From an uncultured Verrucomicrobiales bacterium (lineage in GTDB: Bacteria; Verrucomicrobiota; Verrucomicrobiia; Verrucomicrobiales; Akkermansiaceae), in the NCBI GenBank assembly GCA_937969495.1, contig CALBVY010000006.1, positions 1 through 59,406 on the forward strand: 59,406 nucleotides of DNA, given 5' to 3'. Positions 1 to 11,277 of the stretch are shown here, one piece after another (the stretch's first letter is position 1; every line of letters starts with the position of its first letter). The position numbers were made by a program, and so were the translations under genes. The notes under the pieces are model-generated. The model was not told the origin of the DNA, searched no databases, and saw only the letters and a list, made by a program, of their open reading frames with translations.

Positions 1-7
1 TCTCTTC

Positions 8-93
8 AAACACAAGTCCGTCCGCCAATTTTTCAATTCACCGATGGGGTGACATCGCTTTCATCGAAAAATAGGCGCTGAGGACTTGTGTTT
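8..93. repeat. Long imperfect foldback (inverted repeat) downstream of thiC
   Basis: Bases 8-19 (AAACACAAGTCC) are the exact reverse complement of 82-93. Inside, CGCCAATTTTTC pairs with GAAAAATAGGCG with one mismatch, and CGATG with CATCG forms a small inner stem. The whole 86-base stretch can fold as one long interrupted hairpin. It lies past the 3' end of thiC (minus strand) and lacks a clear U-tract, so it could be a bidirectional terminator, a small structured RNA or a MITE-like foldback. The pairing is seen; the role is unknown. Confidence 0.5.
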
Positions 94-116
94 ATTGACC
101 TGACAGCATTTCCTTC

Positions 117-2220
<2,104 letters not shown>

Positions 2221-2243
2221 TTAGATTGTGGTTAGAAATAAAA

Positions 2244-2269
2244 AACCGCTGTGGTGATGCACAACGGTT
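2244..2269 (-). terminator. Riboswitch-coupled intrinsic terminator ahead of thiC
   Basis: Read on the minus strand, AACCGTTGTG pairs with CACAGCGGTT over ten base pairs (one G-U) around a six-base loop and is followed by a T-rich run (TTTTTATTTC). It lies between the TPP aptamer and the thiC start, the normal place for the expression platform of a terminating TPP switch. Confidence 0.85.
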
Positions 2270-2300
2270 GGGGGGGCGGATTTCTTCGAGGTGAAAAATG

Positions 2301-2396
2301 CGACTCCCTTCGTCGGTGCTAACCGTGGCAGGTTCGGAGGATGTTGACCGCGCGCCGGCTGTTCTCAGTCTTGCGATCGTAAGACTCTCCTGTCGT
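2301..2396 (-). promoter_or_regulatory. TPP riboswitch (thi box) controlling thiC
   Basis: On the minus strand the conserved CTGAGA core follows a P3 stem (AGTCTT/AAGACT). Downstream come GAACCTG and the ACGAAGGGAG segment, and a P1 stem CGAC/GTCG closes the element (2392-2395 with 2301-2304). These are the hallmark blocks of the TPP-binding THI element. Thiamine pyrophosphate binding should favour the terminator at 2244-2269 and stop thiC transcription. Confidence 0.93.
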
Positions 2397-2585
2397 TGTT
2401 TCTAAGGTGGCCACTATTACCCTAGAATCAAGGATGAATTTTCTGATCGATTCTTAGAGAGGCGATAATCAGCACTTGGGGATGGCGAGTTCACCCTCTT
2501 TACCTGAAGTGGCGGCGTGTGCTGATCTCGGGTGCATTTCAGGGTAGCGTAGAAGGAAGATCTGTGTAAAATTTTCAGCAGATAA

Positions 2586-4676
2586 ATGGTGATTCAAAAG
2601 AAAAATGACAATGGCAGTGTGCGTGATGCTGTGAGGTTTTCGTATTTGCTCTGCTTGGCGGTGTTTCTTTTGTTGGCACCTAGTGGGCTGTATGGTCAGA
2701 ATGTGCCAGTAGTTGCTGATGTGGCCTCTATTTCCGAGCCTTCTGTTGAGCCTGAAAAAGATGGCTTGGATGGATCCTTGCACGTGCGTCCTGATGCGCG
2801 GACAATGACACTCTCCATTCCGGCGCCACGAGGTCTCATTACAGATCGAGATGGTAAGCCGTTTGCGCAGACCAAGGTGGTTTGGTATCCAGCCTTGAAA
2901 TTTCCTCAGTTTGAAAAAGCTGACCGTGCTTTTGTTATTGCGTGGGCAAGGAAGCGTTTGGCACTCGCTAATAGTCTTTTTAAGATCAACTGGAAGTTGC
3001 AGGATGAGGAAATCTGGCAGCACTATCGTCACCGCCGCTGGATGGTGAAACCTTATATATTTGTCGTGAGTGGAAGGCAGAAGCCGGATTTTGAAAATAA
3101 GCTCATGCCTGGTCTTATTTTACATCCAGTATACATGAGGCATTATCCAGAACGTGAAACTGGAGCGCATATGATAGGCTATGTGGGTAGTGCTGGGAAG
3201 TTAGAAAAAGGTCCGATTAACTATGGAGATCCGATATTTGAGCGAGCTGAAGGCCGTGCTGGACTAGAGAAGATCTTTAACGAAGTGCTTACCGGGCAAG
3301 AAGGTCTAATTCGGCGTGACTTTGAGGCCGACGGCACGGAAGTTTTGAATAAATACGAACGTCGTCCACGTCCAGGCGGCACAGTGGTAACGACACTTGA
3401 TATGGAATGGCAGCAACATGCTGAGAAGGTTCTGAAGAGATATAGCTCGCGCGGTGCCTTTGTGGTGGTGGATATTCATACTGGTGAGGTATTGGCTATG
3501 GCCTCGCGCCCTGGATTTGATCTTAATGATTTTGTGCCTTATATCACCACAGATAAATATGCGGAGCTGCGGAATGATCCAGGAACACCGCTTTTTGCAC
3601 GTGCTTATCAAGGAGCCTATCCTCCTGCGTCTACATTTAAGCCCGTGGTGGCTGTTACTGCATTGAGTAATAGGGAGATTTACAAGAATACCCTCATTGA
3701 TTGCCCAGCAAAGATTAAGATAGGAAATCATTGGTTTAATAACTGGACTAAAGTGCCAGAAGGACCGATTAGTGTGAGAAGAGCTCTCGCGAGATCTTGT
3801 AACCCTTGGTTTTATAAGGTGGGTATGCAGACTGGACCAACTGCTTTTCTTTCCGTGGCGCGGCGTTTGGGCTTTGGTGCGAAGACTGGATTACCGCTAA
3901 CAGGTGAGGCGGAAGGGTTGATTCCTACACACGAGTGGATGAGGAAAACTTATGGGCGCAAACTCATGGATGGTGATACGGCGAACTTATCCATAGGGCA
4001 GGGGGTGATGCTGGCCTCTCCTTTGCAGGTTGCTCAAGCTATGGCGGGGATTGCCAATGGTGGGGTTCTCCTTAAGTTGCGCCTCGTTAAGCAGGTGCAA
4101 GATGTTAGTGGGCGCGTTCTTGTTTCTAATCAACCAGAAAGGAGGAATTATCTTAACCTTGATCCTGATTCTGTTAAGATCGTACAAGAAGGTATGATGC
4201 AGGTGGTGCACTCCAGTTATGGTACTGGAAAACGTGCGAGTCTAAGCTATACAATACTATGCGGAAAAACTGGAACAGCTCAGTGGGGGCCAAAGAGCAA
4301 GCAGCAACGCCTTGCATGGTTCTCTGGTTTTTTCCCTCTTAAGAACCCACGTTATGCTTTTGCCGCTCTCTATGAAGGGAAGCCGCACGAGACCCTCAGT
4401 GGTGGCCGGATGGCGGCTCCAATGGTGCGTTCCTTTTTTGAGAATTTTAAAAAGGATATCAAAAAAGCGATCTCACCGCCACCTAAGGTAATGGTGATTG
4501 AAGAAGAGGAAGAGGAAGATGGTGGTGTGCTGGATTTGGAAAAGGTGCCTCGTGTCGTGCCCGTGGAGGAGCAAGAAGAGCAAGAAGAAGAGGAGGAGGG
4601 GCTTATACCAAATGATGAGCCGCGGCCATTGCGTGCTGTGCCAGTGGAGGAGGATCCATCTGATCCAGAGTCTTAG
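2586..4676 (+). CDS. PBP2-like penicillin-binding protein (second paralogue)
   Basis: This is a class B peptidoglycan DD-transpeptidase of 696 residues. The serine motif STFK is at 349-352, SCN at 404-406 and KTGT at 561-564. A PBP dimerisation region begins around residue 75 (PRGLITDRDG). The N-terminus carries one hydrophobic segment (residues 20-36) ending in YGQN, so it could be an anchor or a cleaved signal. The C-terminus is a long Glu-rich tail with EEEEEE and QEEQEEEEE runs, unusual for the family. It is separate from the mre operon, which encodes its own PBP2 at 39982-42099, so it is probably a specialised rod or septal transpeptidase. It converges on the next gene with three bases between. 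Confidence 0.9.
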   Translation: MVIQKKNDNGSVRDAVRFSYLLCLAVFLLLAPSGLYGQNVPVVADVASISEPSVEPEKDGLDGSLHVRPDARTMTLSIPAPRGLITDRDGKPFAQTKVVWYPALKFPQFEKADRAFVIAWARKRLALANSLFKINWKLQDEEIWQHYRHRRWMVKPYIFVVSGRQKPDFENKLMPGLILHPVYMRHYPERETGAHMIGYVGSAGKLEKGPINYGDPIFERAEGRAGLEKIFNEVLTGQEGLIRRDFEADGTEVLNKYERRPRPGGTVVTTLDMEWQQHAEKVLKRYSSRGAFVVVDIHTGEVLAMASRPGFDLNDFVPYITTDKYAELRNDPGTPLFARAYQGAYPPASTFKPVVAVTALSNREIYKNTLIDCPAKIKIGNHWFNNWTKVPEGPISVRRALARSCNPWFYKVGMQTGPTAFLSVARRLGFGAKTGLPLTGEAEGLIPTHEWMRKTYGRKLMDGDTANLSIGQGVMLASPLQVAQAMAGIANGGVLLKLRLVKQVQDVSGRVLVSNQPERRNYLNLDPDSVKIVQEGMMQVVHSSYGTGKRASLSYTILCGKTGTAQWGPKSKQQRLAWFSGFFPLKNPRYAFAALYEGKPHETLSGGRMAAPMVRSFFENFKKDIKKAISPPPKVMVIEEEEEEDGGVLDLEKVPRVVPVEEQEEQEEEEEGLIPNDEPRPLRAVPVEEDPSDPES

Positions 4677-4679
4677 GAA

Positions 4680-6077
4680 TTAAGGCTTGAGTGTGAACTC
4701 CATACGTAAAAAGGCACGATCTGCATGATCGGGCAGATTTCTTATCGGGAGCTGTGCCTCGTGTGTGCCATTATTAAGGTCTAGCAACCAATTATTAGGA
4801 AGTTCCAGCCAGTTGCTGAGATCGGTGGAGTACTTGATCGATCCATCGGCTAGGCGCAAGGCTTCAGTGTTAGGGGTGTATTTTAATGTTAGGTAGTTGC
4901 TGCCATTGATCGATTTTACTGTAGAGTTGTGTGTGTAATCGATGCTTTGAGGCTCTAAACCGAGAATATATTCACCGAGATTAGGGATGCCGTCGCCATC
5001 TGGATCTGCGGTCATTGAGGTGTTGCTGAGCCCCTTGGTGGATGCCCAGTCCAAATACGGTTGATCGGGATTAAGTTCTAGTAAATCAGTGAGGATTTCT
5101 CTACTTTCAAGTTTTTCAATGGAGCTTCCCGTGGCGGTGTTGAGCGCATCTAATAATATATTCGCCATGATTGCTTGGCCGTTGGTAGAGGGGTGAAGCC
5201 CCTGCCAGCAGAATAGGTATTGTGGCCGGTTATCCTCATTGGGATCGGTTCCTTTGATCATTTGGTGGCCGCCAATGTAGATGGGGTCTGAGGAATAGAG
5301 CATATCCGTTAGGTTGGAAATAGGAGCGAGCGTTAGATTCCGATTAAGCGCTAGTGCTGCAACGGCAATATTGAGATCGTTGATGATGGCTGTGGCGTTG
5401 GCGCGTTTACTAGCATCGGGGTGATCTGCCATAATATCAGGTGTGGTGCCAAGGTCTGGAATGTTGGCGAGGATAATAGGCACGGCGGCATTGAAGTCTT
5501 TGATTTCGTCAATGATCTCGCCAAGGTTACTGATTACTTGAGTGATGAAGGAAGTTGCAAAAGCATCTTCAGGTAAAGCATTATAAAGATCGCCATATTG
5601 GAAGTTCACATCATTGCCGCCCACCATCACGATGACGGCATCCATATCCTCGTAAGTATCTCTCATGGCTGATCTTGTGGGGAAGGCGAGGATATCGAAG
5701 TCGGGATCAAGCGGATTAATACCAGGATTAAGAATAGCCATCCACTTTTCAGTATCATAGCCAGGAATGCCAAAATTATAGGCGTATCCAGCTTGTCGCC
5801 AATCGCTATAGCCAAAAGGCCACGAGTCTTCGTAGTCGCCGAAATCAAGATCTGAGGGGCGTTGTTCTGCGAGGATTTCTACCCAGTTCTTTGTGTTGGC
5901 AGAACCGGGTATTAGTAAGGCAGATGATGGTGCGGAGAAGGTGAATTCGAAGTAGTATTCTTCCGTCAGACTATCGCCGATAGTCATGACTTTTAGCTGC
6001 GCACTGAGAGGTGTGTGTAGCATACTAGTGAACAGAGTAAAAAATACCCCGCTAGTGAACTTCCCCCAGAAATGCAT
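4680..6077 (-). CDS. Secreted SGNH/GDSL-family hydrolase
   Basis: The N-terminus has a signal peptide ending near LSAQ. An SGNH esterase domain follows, with block I GDSLTEEY (nucleophile candidate S36) and block III GGND at 153-156. Block V normally reads DxxH; here it reads QGLHPS, so the catalytic Asp appears replaced by Gln. The C-terminal part has the DPDGDGIPNLGEYILGL motif, a calcium-binding-like repeat common in verrucomicrobial exported proteins, then a beta-rich tail. The protein is likely periplasmic or extracellular and would act on carbohydrate or lipid esters; the substrate is unknown. The Ser-His pair remains, so activity is possible. Confidence 0.75.
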   Translation of the reverse strand: MHFWGKFTSGVFFTLFTSMLHTPLSAQLKVMTIGDSLTEEYYFEFTFSAPSSALLIPGSANTKNWVEILAEQRPSDLDFGDYEDSWPFGYSDWRQAGYAYNFGIPGYDTEKWMAILNPGINPLDPDFDILAFPTRSAMRDTYEDMDAVIVMVGGNDVNFQYGDLYNALPEDAFATSFITQVISNLGEIIDEIKDFNAAVPIILANIPDLGTTPDIMADHPDASKRANATAIINDLNIAVAALALNRNLTLAPISNLTDMLYSSDPIYIGGHQMIKGTDPNEDNRPQYLFCWQGLHPSTNGQAIMANILLDALNTATGSSIEKLESREILTDLLELNPDQPYLDWASTKGLSNTSMTADPDGDGIPNLGEYILGLEPQSIDYTHNSTVKSINGSNYLTLKYTPNTEALRLADGSIKYSTDLSNWLELPNNWLLDLNNGTHEAQLPIRNLPDHADRAFLRMEFTLKP

Positions 6078-6198
6078 AATGGAATGATAAACACAAAATT
6101 CTCTCGAAGCAAGTAGGCTGAATGAGGAGGTTCAAAGAGAAAGCGTTGCTCAAAAAGAGTTTTTACATCATGGTTTGTCTGCAAGTTGATACTTGATC

Positions 6199-6942
6199 AT
6201 GAGCGATGAACATTCAGGAGGTGATGCAGATGCCACCCATTCACAAGATCCCAGAGCTATAGGAGAGACGAGATCTAGCAGGCATCCTTTTATGCGTAAG
6301 ATGATGGGGCTTTTGCTGACGGGGCTTGCCGCTGTGGTGCCTGTTGTGGGCACGGTTTGGCTGCTTATTCTTATTTACAAGATTTTGCTTAAGGTGGGAG
6401 ATTTAATGATTAGGCTTTTGCTTAAGGCTCTTAATCTACTGCGTTCTGGTGAGGAGCTTACATCAGAGAGTTTTGCTTTTTATGGATCAAATATGGTGCG
6501 GTTTCTTATTCCGGTGATGTTGCTTTTTTTGATCGGTTTTGCTGTAGCGAATCGGCCAGGCCGTAAAGTTCTCCACTGGATGAATCAGGCTATGGAGAGG
6601 ATTCCGTATCTTGGTTTTATCTACTCAGCTCTTAAACAATTTGTTGATGCGTTACGTAATCTTGGTGGAGATCGGAAGTTTAAGAGTGTAGCGTATGTAG
6701 AATATCCAAGTCCAGGTTGTCGGATGTTAGGGTTTGTTACTGGGAACTATCATGATGCTCAGACAGGTAAGGACGTGACGACGGTATTTATGCCCACGAG
6801 TCCCAATCCCATGACGGGCTTTGTCATTATTATTGATGACGAGAGGGTTCACGATAGTCAAATGACTCTAGAAGAGGCGAGTAAGATGATTCTATCTGCG
6901 GGGCTGGTGGCGCCTGTATCCTTTCAATCTGGTTCGAGCTAG
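6199..6942 (+). CDS. DUF502 family membrane protein
   Basis: This is an integral membrane protein of about 247 residues with two strong hydrophobic segments (LTGLAAVVPVVGTVWLLILI and the IPVMLLFLIGFAVA region). Typical DUF502 stretches follow: RIPYLGFIYSALKQ, then a soluble tail with VFMPTSPNPMTGF. The role of DUF502 proteins is unknown. An in-frame TTG lies at 6193, but the ATG at 6199 is preferred; there is no strong Shine-Dalgarno for either. It is divergent from the SGNH gene and convergent with dusB. Confidence 0.8.
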   Translation: MSDEHSGGDADATHSQDPRAIGETRSSRHPFMRKMMGLLLTGLAAVVPVVGTVWLLILIYKILLKVGDLMIRLLLKALNLLRSGEELTSESFAFYGSNMVRFLIPVMLLFLIGFAVANRPGRKVLHWMNQAMERIPYLGFIYSALKQFVDALRNLGGDRKFKSVAYVEYPSPGCRMLGFVTGNYHDAQTGKDVTTVFMPTSPNPMTGFVIIIDDERVHDSQMTLEEASKMILSAGLVAPVSFQSGSS

Positions 6943-6947
6943 CGCTT

Positions 6948-7946
6948 TTACTCGGAGGTGTATACACCCTTCAAATAATCTGCAGCGACATCTTCTACCT
7001 CGCTGAGTGAGGAGACATGACATAGCCGCTGACGTAGAGGTTTGGCACCAGGGAAGCCTTTGCAGTAAGTCATTAGGCGTGAACGCATGGCCATGATAGA
7101 CTGCCGTTCATTCCCGTAGCGGTCTGATTTTACCGCCATACGGCAGTGGCGAATAATCATGTGCCATCGTTCGGTAACGGCGACTGGTTCTGGGTGTTTT
7201 CCTGTTTCAAGGTAGTGTTTGGCCTCGCGGAATACCCAAGGGTTCTGCATGGCGGCACGGCCTATCATTACTCCTGATACGGCTGTGTTCTCGCGTCGAT
7301 TTTTAACATCCTCACCACTTTTGATATCACCATTTCCCACGACAGGGATGGAGACTTCACGTGCGCAGGTATCAATGACGTCCCAGTTAGCCTCGCCTCG
7401 GTATGCCTGTGCGCGGGTGCGACCATGGATAGAGATCGCCTGCATACCTTCCTCTTGTAAGATTTTACAAACTTCTGGAGCATTGATGTGGTGATCATCC
7501 CAGCCGATTCTAATTTTTGCGGTTACGGGGACAAGATCCCCTACGGCTTTTGCTACGCCTCTAGCTACAGTGGCTAAAGAATGACAGTCCTTGAGTAATG
7601 AGGAGCCGCCGTTTTTTGCCACCACTTTATTGACAGGGCAGCCGAAGTTGATGTCGATGAAGTCTGGTTGTTTCCAATCGATGATTTTTTTAGCGGCTTC
7701 TCCCATACGTTCCCCATCACCTCCAAAGATCTGAACACCACAAGGGCGCTGCTCATCGGTAAATTCCGTGTATTTTCTTGTCCTGTCATCTTGTCGGATA
7801 ATGCCCTCTGCGGAGACAAACTCAGTGACCATCACGTCCGCGCCTAGCTCTTTACAGATCGTGCGGAATACCACGTCTGTTACGCCTGCCATGGGAGCGA
7901 GGTAGAGTGGGAATGCGTTTTTCGAAAACCAAGGGAGCGTAGACAT
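6948..7946 (-). CDS. dusB: tRNA-dihydrouridine synthase (DusB-like)
   Basis: This FMN enzyme reduces uridine to dihydrouridine in the tRNA D-loop. At 332 residues it has the usual length. Family signatures are APMAGVTD near the N-terminus, the active-site GCPVNKVVAKNGGSSLL with its catalytic Cys, IHGRTRAQAYRGEANW, GNGDIKSGEDV and MIGRAAMQNPWVF. It starts with ATG at 7946, 28 bases from a structured intergenic segment. The subfamily letter is inferred from the motifs and is less certain than the family. Confidence 0.93.
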   Translation of the reverse strand: MSTLPWFSKNAFPLYLAPMAGVTDVVFRTICKELGADVMVTEFVSAEGIIRQDDRTRKYTEFTDEQRPCGVQIFGGDGERMGEAAKKIIDWKQPDFIDINFGCPVNKVVAKNGGSSLLKDCHSLATVARGVAKAVGDLVPVTAKIRIGWDDHHINAPEVCKILQEEGMQAISIHGRTRAQAYRGEANWDVIDTCAREVSIPVVGNGDIKSGEDVKNRRENTAVSGVMIGRAAMQNPWVFREAKHYLETGKHPEPVAVTERWHMIIRHCRMAVKSDRYGNERQSIMAMRSRLMTYCKGFPGAKPLRQRLCHVSSLSEVEDVAADYLKGVYTSE

Positions 7947-7973
7947 GGCACATTGGGGCTAATTTTTGAGGGA

Positions 7974-8031
7974 GAGCTTTAGATAGTGGCTCTTGATGGT
8001 TTGTCAAGATGCCATGTGCTCTGGAAAGCTC
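7974..8031. promoter_or_regulatory. Structured segment between divergent dusB and the nagB operon
   Basis: An outer stem GAGCTTT (7974-7980) pairs with AAAGCTC (8025-8031). Inside, TGGCTCTTGA (7987-7996) pairs with TCAAGA and GCCA (8004-8014) with one bulged base around a seven-base loop. No T-tract follows, so it is not a plain terminator. It could be a leader RNA of either gene or an operator. The pairing is seen; the role is unknown. Confidence 0.4.
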
Positions 8032-8113
8032 ACCTTTAAGGCTATGCGATAAAGAGACTTTTTGACTGTTATTAGGTAAAGAATTTTTGTGGTCTTATGT
8101 GACAATAGACTCT

Positions 8114-9991
8114 ATGAACAATGGAATGAATCCTGACGGCTGCAAAGAATATGTGATTGGTAGTGTTAGGTGTCAGGTCTCTCAGGATGCTGATCAGGCG
8201 GCTGTATTGGTAGCTCAGCGTATTGCGCAAATTATTAGAGAGAAATCTGAAGCGGGGGAACCGGCGGTGCTGGGCCTTGCAACAGGCTCTACACCTGTGC
8301 CAGTTTACCAAGAGCTGATCAGGATGCATCGTGAGGAAGGGTTAAGTTTTCAGAATGTACATAGCTTTAACTTAGATGAGTATTATGGGCTGAAAAAGGA
8401 TCATCCTGAGAGTTATCAGAGCTACATGCAGGCGCAGTTGTTTTCTCATGTCGATATCCCACAGGATCAGGCGCATGTGCCAGATGGTATGATTGCCAGG
8501 GAGAATGTGGAAGAGTCTTGTCGGAAATATGAAGAGGCTATTGAGGCATGTGGAGGCTTAGATTTCCAACTACTGGGGATTGGGCGAACTGGTCACATTG
8601 GCTTTAACGAGCCAGGATCGCAGGCGAATTCGAGAACGCGTTTAATTACTCTAGATCCTGTGACGCGGATTGATGCTGCAAGAGACTTTGTGGGCTTAGA
8701 AAATGTTCCTCGTGCAGCCATTACGATGGGGGTGGGGACTATTTTGAACGCTCGTGAGATTTATCTGCTTGCGTGGGGGAGAGGTAAGGCTTCGGTGATT
8801 CGTAAGGCACTTGAGGAATCTCCTACCGAAGACCTCCCTGCTAGCTTGCTGCAGGGACATCAGAAAATTATTTTCGCTCTGAATGCCATGGCTGCTTCAG
8901 AGCTTACCTGCGTTCGTTCTCCGTGGACCAATGGTCAGGTTACTTGGTCTGAAGCCATGATTAAGAGGGCAGTGCACGGCTTATCTCATAAAGTGGGTAA
9001 GCCGATCCTTAAACTCGTCGATAGAGACTACCAGCTTAATGGTCTCGAGGAGTTATTAAGCCTCTATGGCTCTGCTTATGAGTTGAATATTTTGGTCTTT
9101 AAGAGGACTCAGGCAACGATTACTGGGTGGCCTGGAGGTAAGCCAGCAGCAGATGATCGCTCTAGGCCTGTGCCATCTGATCCTACGGAAAAAAGGATTG
9201 TGATTCTAGCTTCAGAGCCTGGCGTGGAGTGTTCACCGCTGGGTGGGACATTGAACCGTCTGCAGAAACAGGGACATCAGGTAAGTATTGTTTATTTAAC
9301 ATCAGGCGGTCTAACGGTAAGTGGCGATGCGGTGAATCGCCTCCAGAATCTTTTAGCCATGATTGCAGAGAGCGGCGGAGTGCTTCAGTCTTCTGAGAAT
9401 TTAAGTTCTGGTCTTTTAGAATTGGTGAAAAAAATTAGTGATGAAGCCACTACGGAGCAGGCTATACGATCATTAATCCGGAAGCATCATAGTGCTTTGG
9501 CGATGAGTGCTCTGAATCTATCTGAGTCCACACATCACTTAAGTTTACCATTTTATGAATCAGGTGGTTATCGGAACTTTGCTCCCAGTGATCAGGATAG
9601 AGAAGTCTTTTTGACATTATTAAATAAGCTTCAGCCTCATCAGATCTATGTCAGTGGTAAGATGTCAGACCCTAGTTCCCTAGAGGGTGTCTGTTGGCAG
9701 CTTTTTGAAGACACCATGTCCGATTGGGGAGAGTGGAAAAATACCAATCAAATTTGGCTTTTCCGTGAGGGTGGAGATAGATGGGAGAGTCATGAAGTTG
9801 ATATGGCAGTTCCTGTGAGTCCAGATGAGCGGGCGCTTAAGGAAGTGGCTATGGCTAAGTATCCGGTGGAAATCTTTTTAGATAAAATGGATGGTGCATT
9901 ACGTGTGGCCAATGATTATGATGATCTCGGATTACCTGAATATGAGGAAATTGAGGCATTCCAGCTTCATAAACCAAGTATCACGGCATGA
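8114..9991 (+). CDS. nagB: Glucosamine-6-phosphate deaminase fused to a degenerate PIG-L domain
   Basis: Positions are counted from an upstream TTG at 8087; the ATG at 8114 is the likelier start. Residues about 30-300 are a NagB isomerase/deaminase domain with ATGSTP, SFNLDEYYG and GIGRTGHIGFNEPGS, which converts glucosamine-6-phosphate to fructose-6-phosphate and ammonia. Residues about 368-630 align with the PIG-L deacetylase domain of the known NagB-PIG-L fusions (GGTLNRLQKQGH, LPFYESGGY, QIYVSG, EVDMAVPVSPDE). The metal motifs are gone: the usual HPDD reads SEPGVE (376-381) and DPHGTH reads DPSSLE (528-533). The C-terminal half is therefore probably a structural or regulatory pseudoenzyme. 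It overlaps the next gene by ATGA. Confidence 0.9.
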   Translation: MNNGMNPDGCKEYVIGSVRCQVSQDADQAAVLVAQRIAQIIREKSEAGEPAVLGLATGSTPVPVYQELIRMHREEGLSFQNVHSFNLDEYYGLKKDHPESYQSYMQAQLFSHVDIPQDQAHVPDGMIARENVEESCRKYEEAIEACGGLDFQLLGIGRTGHIGFNEPGSQANSRTRLITLDPVTRIDAARDFVGLENVPRAAITMGVGTILNAREIYLLAWGRGKASVIRKALEESPTEDLPASLLQGHQKIIFALNAMAASELTCVRSPWTNGQVTWSEAMIKRAVHGLSHKVGKPILKLVDRDYQLNGLEELLSLYGSAYELNILVFKRTQATITGWPGGKPAADDRSRPVPSDPTEKRIVILASEPGVECSPLGGTLNRLQKQGHQVSIVYLTSGGLTVSGDAVNRLQNLLAMIAESGGVLQSSENLSSGLLELVKKISDEATTEQAIRSLIRKHHSALAMSALNLSESTHHLSLPFYESGGYRNFAPSDQDREVFLTLLNKLQPHQIYVSGKMSDPSSLEGVCWQLFEDTMSDWGEWKNTNQIWLFREGGDRWESHEVDMAVPVSPDERALKEVAMAKYPVEIFLDKMDGALRVANDYDDLGLPEYEEIEAFQLHKPSITA

Positions 9992-11277
9992 GAGCACAGG
10001 TAACAAATGTAGAATCTCTCCATCGGCAGTTAGAACAACGTTCTGAGCTGTCTGAGGTGGAGCTGGAGTTAAATGGAAATAAACATCCAATCTTACTCCC
10101 CAGTAGTGGCCAACTTGATGCGCAAGATGAGATATATCTGCTGCAGCGTGCCTCCACCTTACGATGGATGATGGGGCCTGGAATGATGTCAGTGAGTGGG
10201 CATAGTGGCGCGGAGACATTGCTTAACGAGGCCTGCGAGGAAAAAGGTAAATTAGAGTTTGAGGCAAAGTTATTTGCTGATCTAACTGTTCCTCCGTCGC
10301 CAGAAGATACGCCTGCTGGTGATGGGGAGTGTCATCTGTTTATTGATATTGGTGGCAGCTCTATTAAGGGGGCATTTTTTAGTAACAAACAGCTTTCTAG
10401 GCAGCTTTCTCAAGCTTGGGAGCCATTCCGCTACACTCAGATGGATGAGCTCTTAAGGGAGCTGGAGCTATTTCTTAGCGGGTTACAAGGGGAGCGATCT
10501 GCTGGTTCGGTGAGTCATGTGGCAATTTCCTGCGCTGGATTATGTCGGGGTGGTGCGCTGCTGGCTTCTACCCTTACGCAGGGTATGTCTTTTGATAATG
10601 AGAACTGTTATGATCCATGGTTTCTTAAGAAGCTGATGCGGCGTCAGTTCCCTACTGCATCATTCCGCTTACTTAATGATGGTGAGGTGACAGCTCTGCC
10701 TCACCGTGATCAGGCGCCCTTTGGTAAACGCTGTGTGATTAGTTTGGTCATGGGGTCTAACTTAGGTGGGGGGTATTATTCCATGCCTCGGATGGATGCT
10801 GTGCATGAGCTTGGATTTATGCCGTTTTTATTAGGTTCTGGACTTAGAGATGAGTGGTCAGGGTATGAGGGAATTGCCAGTGAAGTATTTTCTAAAAAGG
10901 GATTACTATGGATAGCTGGGCAAAATGGCTATGTTGTTCCTGAGGGAGGCTCTGAAAGAGCTGTGATTGATCAGTTACATACAGATCTCCGGCATGGGCT
11001 TGTAAAAGCCAGAATTGTGTTCCAGAAGTTAGGGCAGTTTCTAGCACCTTTTGTATCGTACCTTCAGCGTTATTATGATATCGATGAGGTGTTGTTATCA
11101 GGGGGTATTCTTACCTCTGATGTAGTGGATGAAATGCGCGCGCCCTATCACTCTGCGTTTGCTGACCTTGGTGGTGATGAGGCTCCGCCACTACGTATGC
11201 TTGTTGTGCCGGGTGTATTGCCTGAGTATAATCAAGTTTGGAGTTTAGCCTTAAACTACTTTGCTGAAAATTCATGA
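9988..11277 (+). CDS. ROK/ASKHA-type sugar kinase, probably for an amino sugar
   Basis: From about residue 110 the protein is an ASKHA/ROK-like kinase: LFIDIGGSSIKGAFF is the phosphate-1 loop, ISCAGLC lies mid-domain, LNDGEVTAL replaces the common NDANxAAL, and VMGSNLGGGYY and LLSGGIL follow. The ROK zinc motif (CxCGxxGC) is not visible. The first roughly 100 residues are an extension I do not recognise. It overlaps nagB upstream and the PIG-L gene downstream by ATGA, so all three are translationally coupled. Substrate inferred from context: glucosamine, GlcNAc or a related sugar. Confidence 0.75.
   Translation: MRAQVTNVESLHRQLEQRSELSEVELELNGNKHPILLPSSGQLDAQDEIYLLQRASTLRWMMGPGMMSVSGHSGAETLLNEACEEKGKLEFEAKLFADLTVPPSPEDTPAGDGECHLFIDIGGSSIKGAFFSNKQLSRQLSQAWEPFRYTQMDELLRELELFLSGLQGERSAGSVSHVAISCAGLCRGGALLASTLTQGMSFDNENCYDPWFLKKLMRRQFPTASFRLLNDGEVTALPHRDQAPFGKRCVISLVMGSNLGGGYYSMPRMDAVHELGFMPFLLGSGLRDEWSGYEGIASEVFSKKGLLWIAGQNGYVVPEGGSERAVIDQLHTDLRHGLVKARIVFQKLGQFLAPFVSYLQRYYDIDEVLLSGGILTSDVVDEMRAPYHSAFADLGGDEAPPLRMLVVPGVLPEYNQVWSLALNYFAENS

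Noticed and set aside
2469-3032. 187-codon minus-strand frame
   Set aside because: It is antisense to the signal and dimerisation region of the PBP2-like gene; no motif seen.
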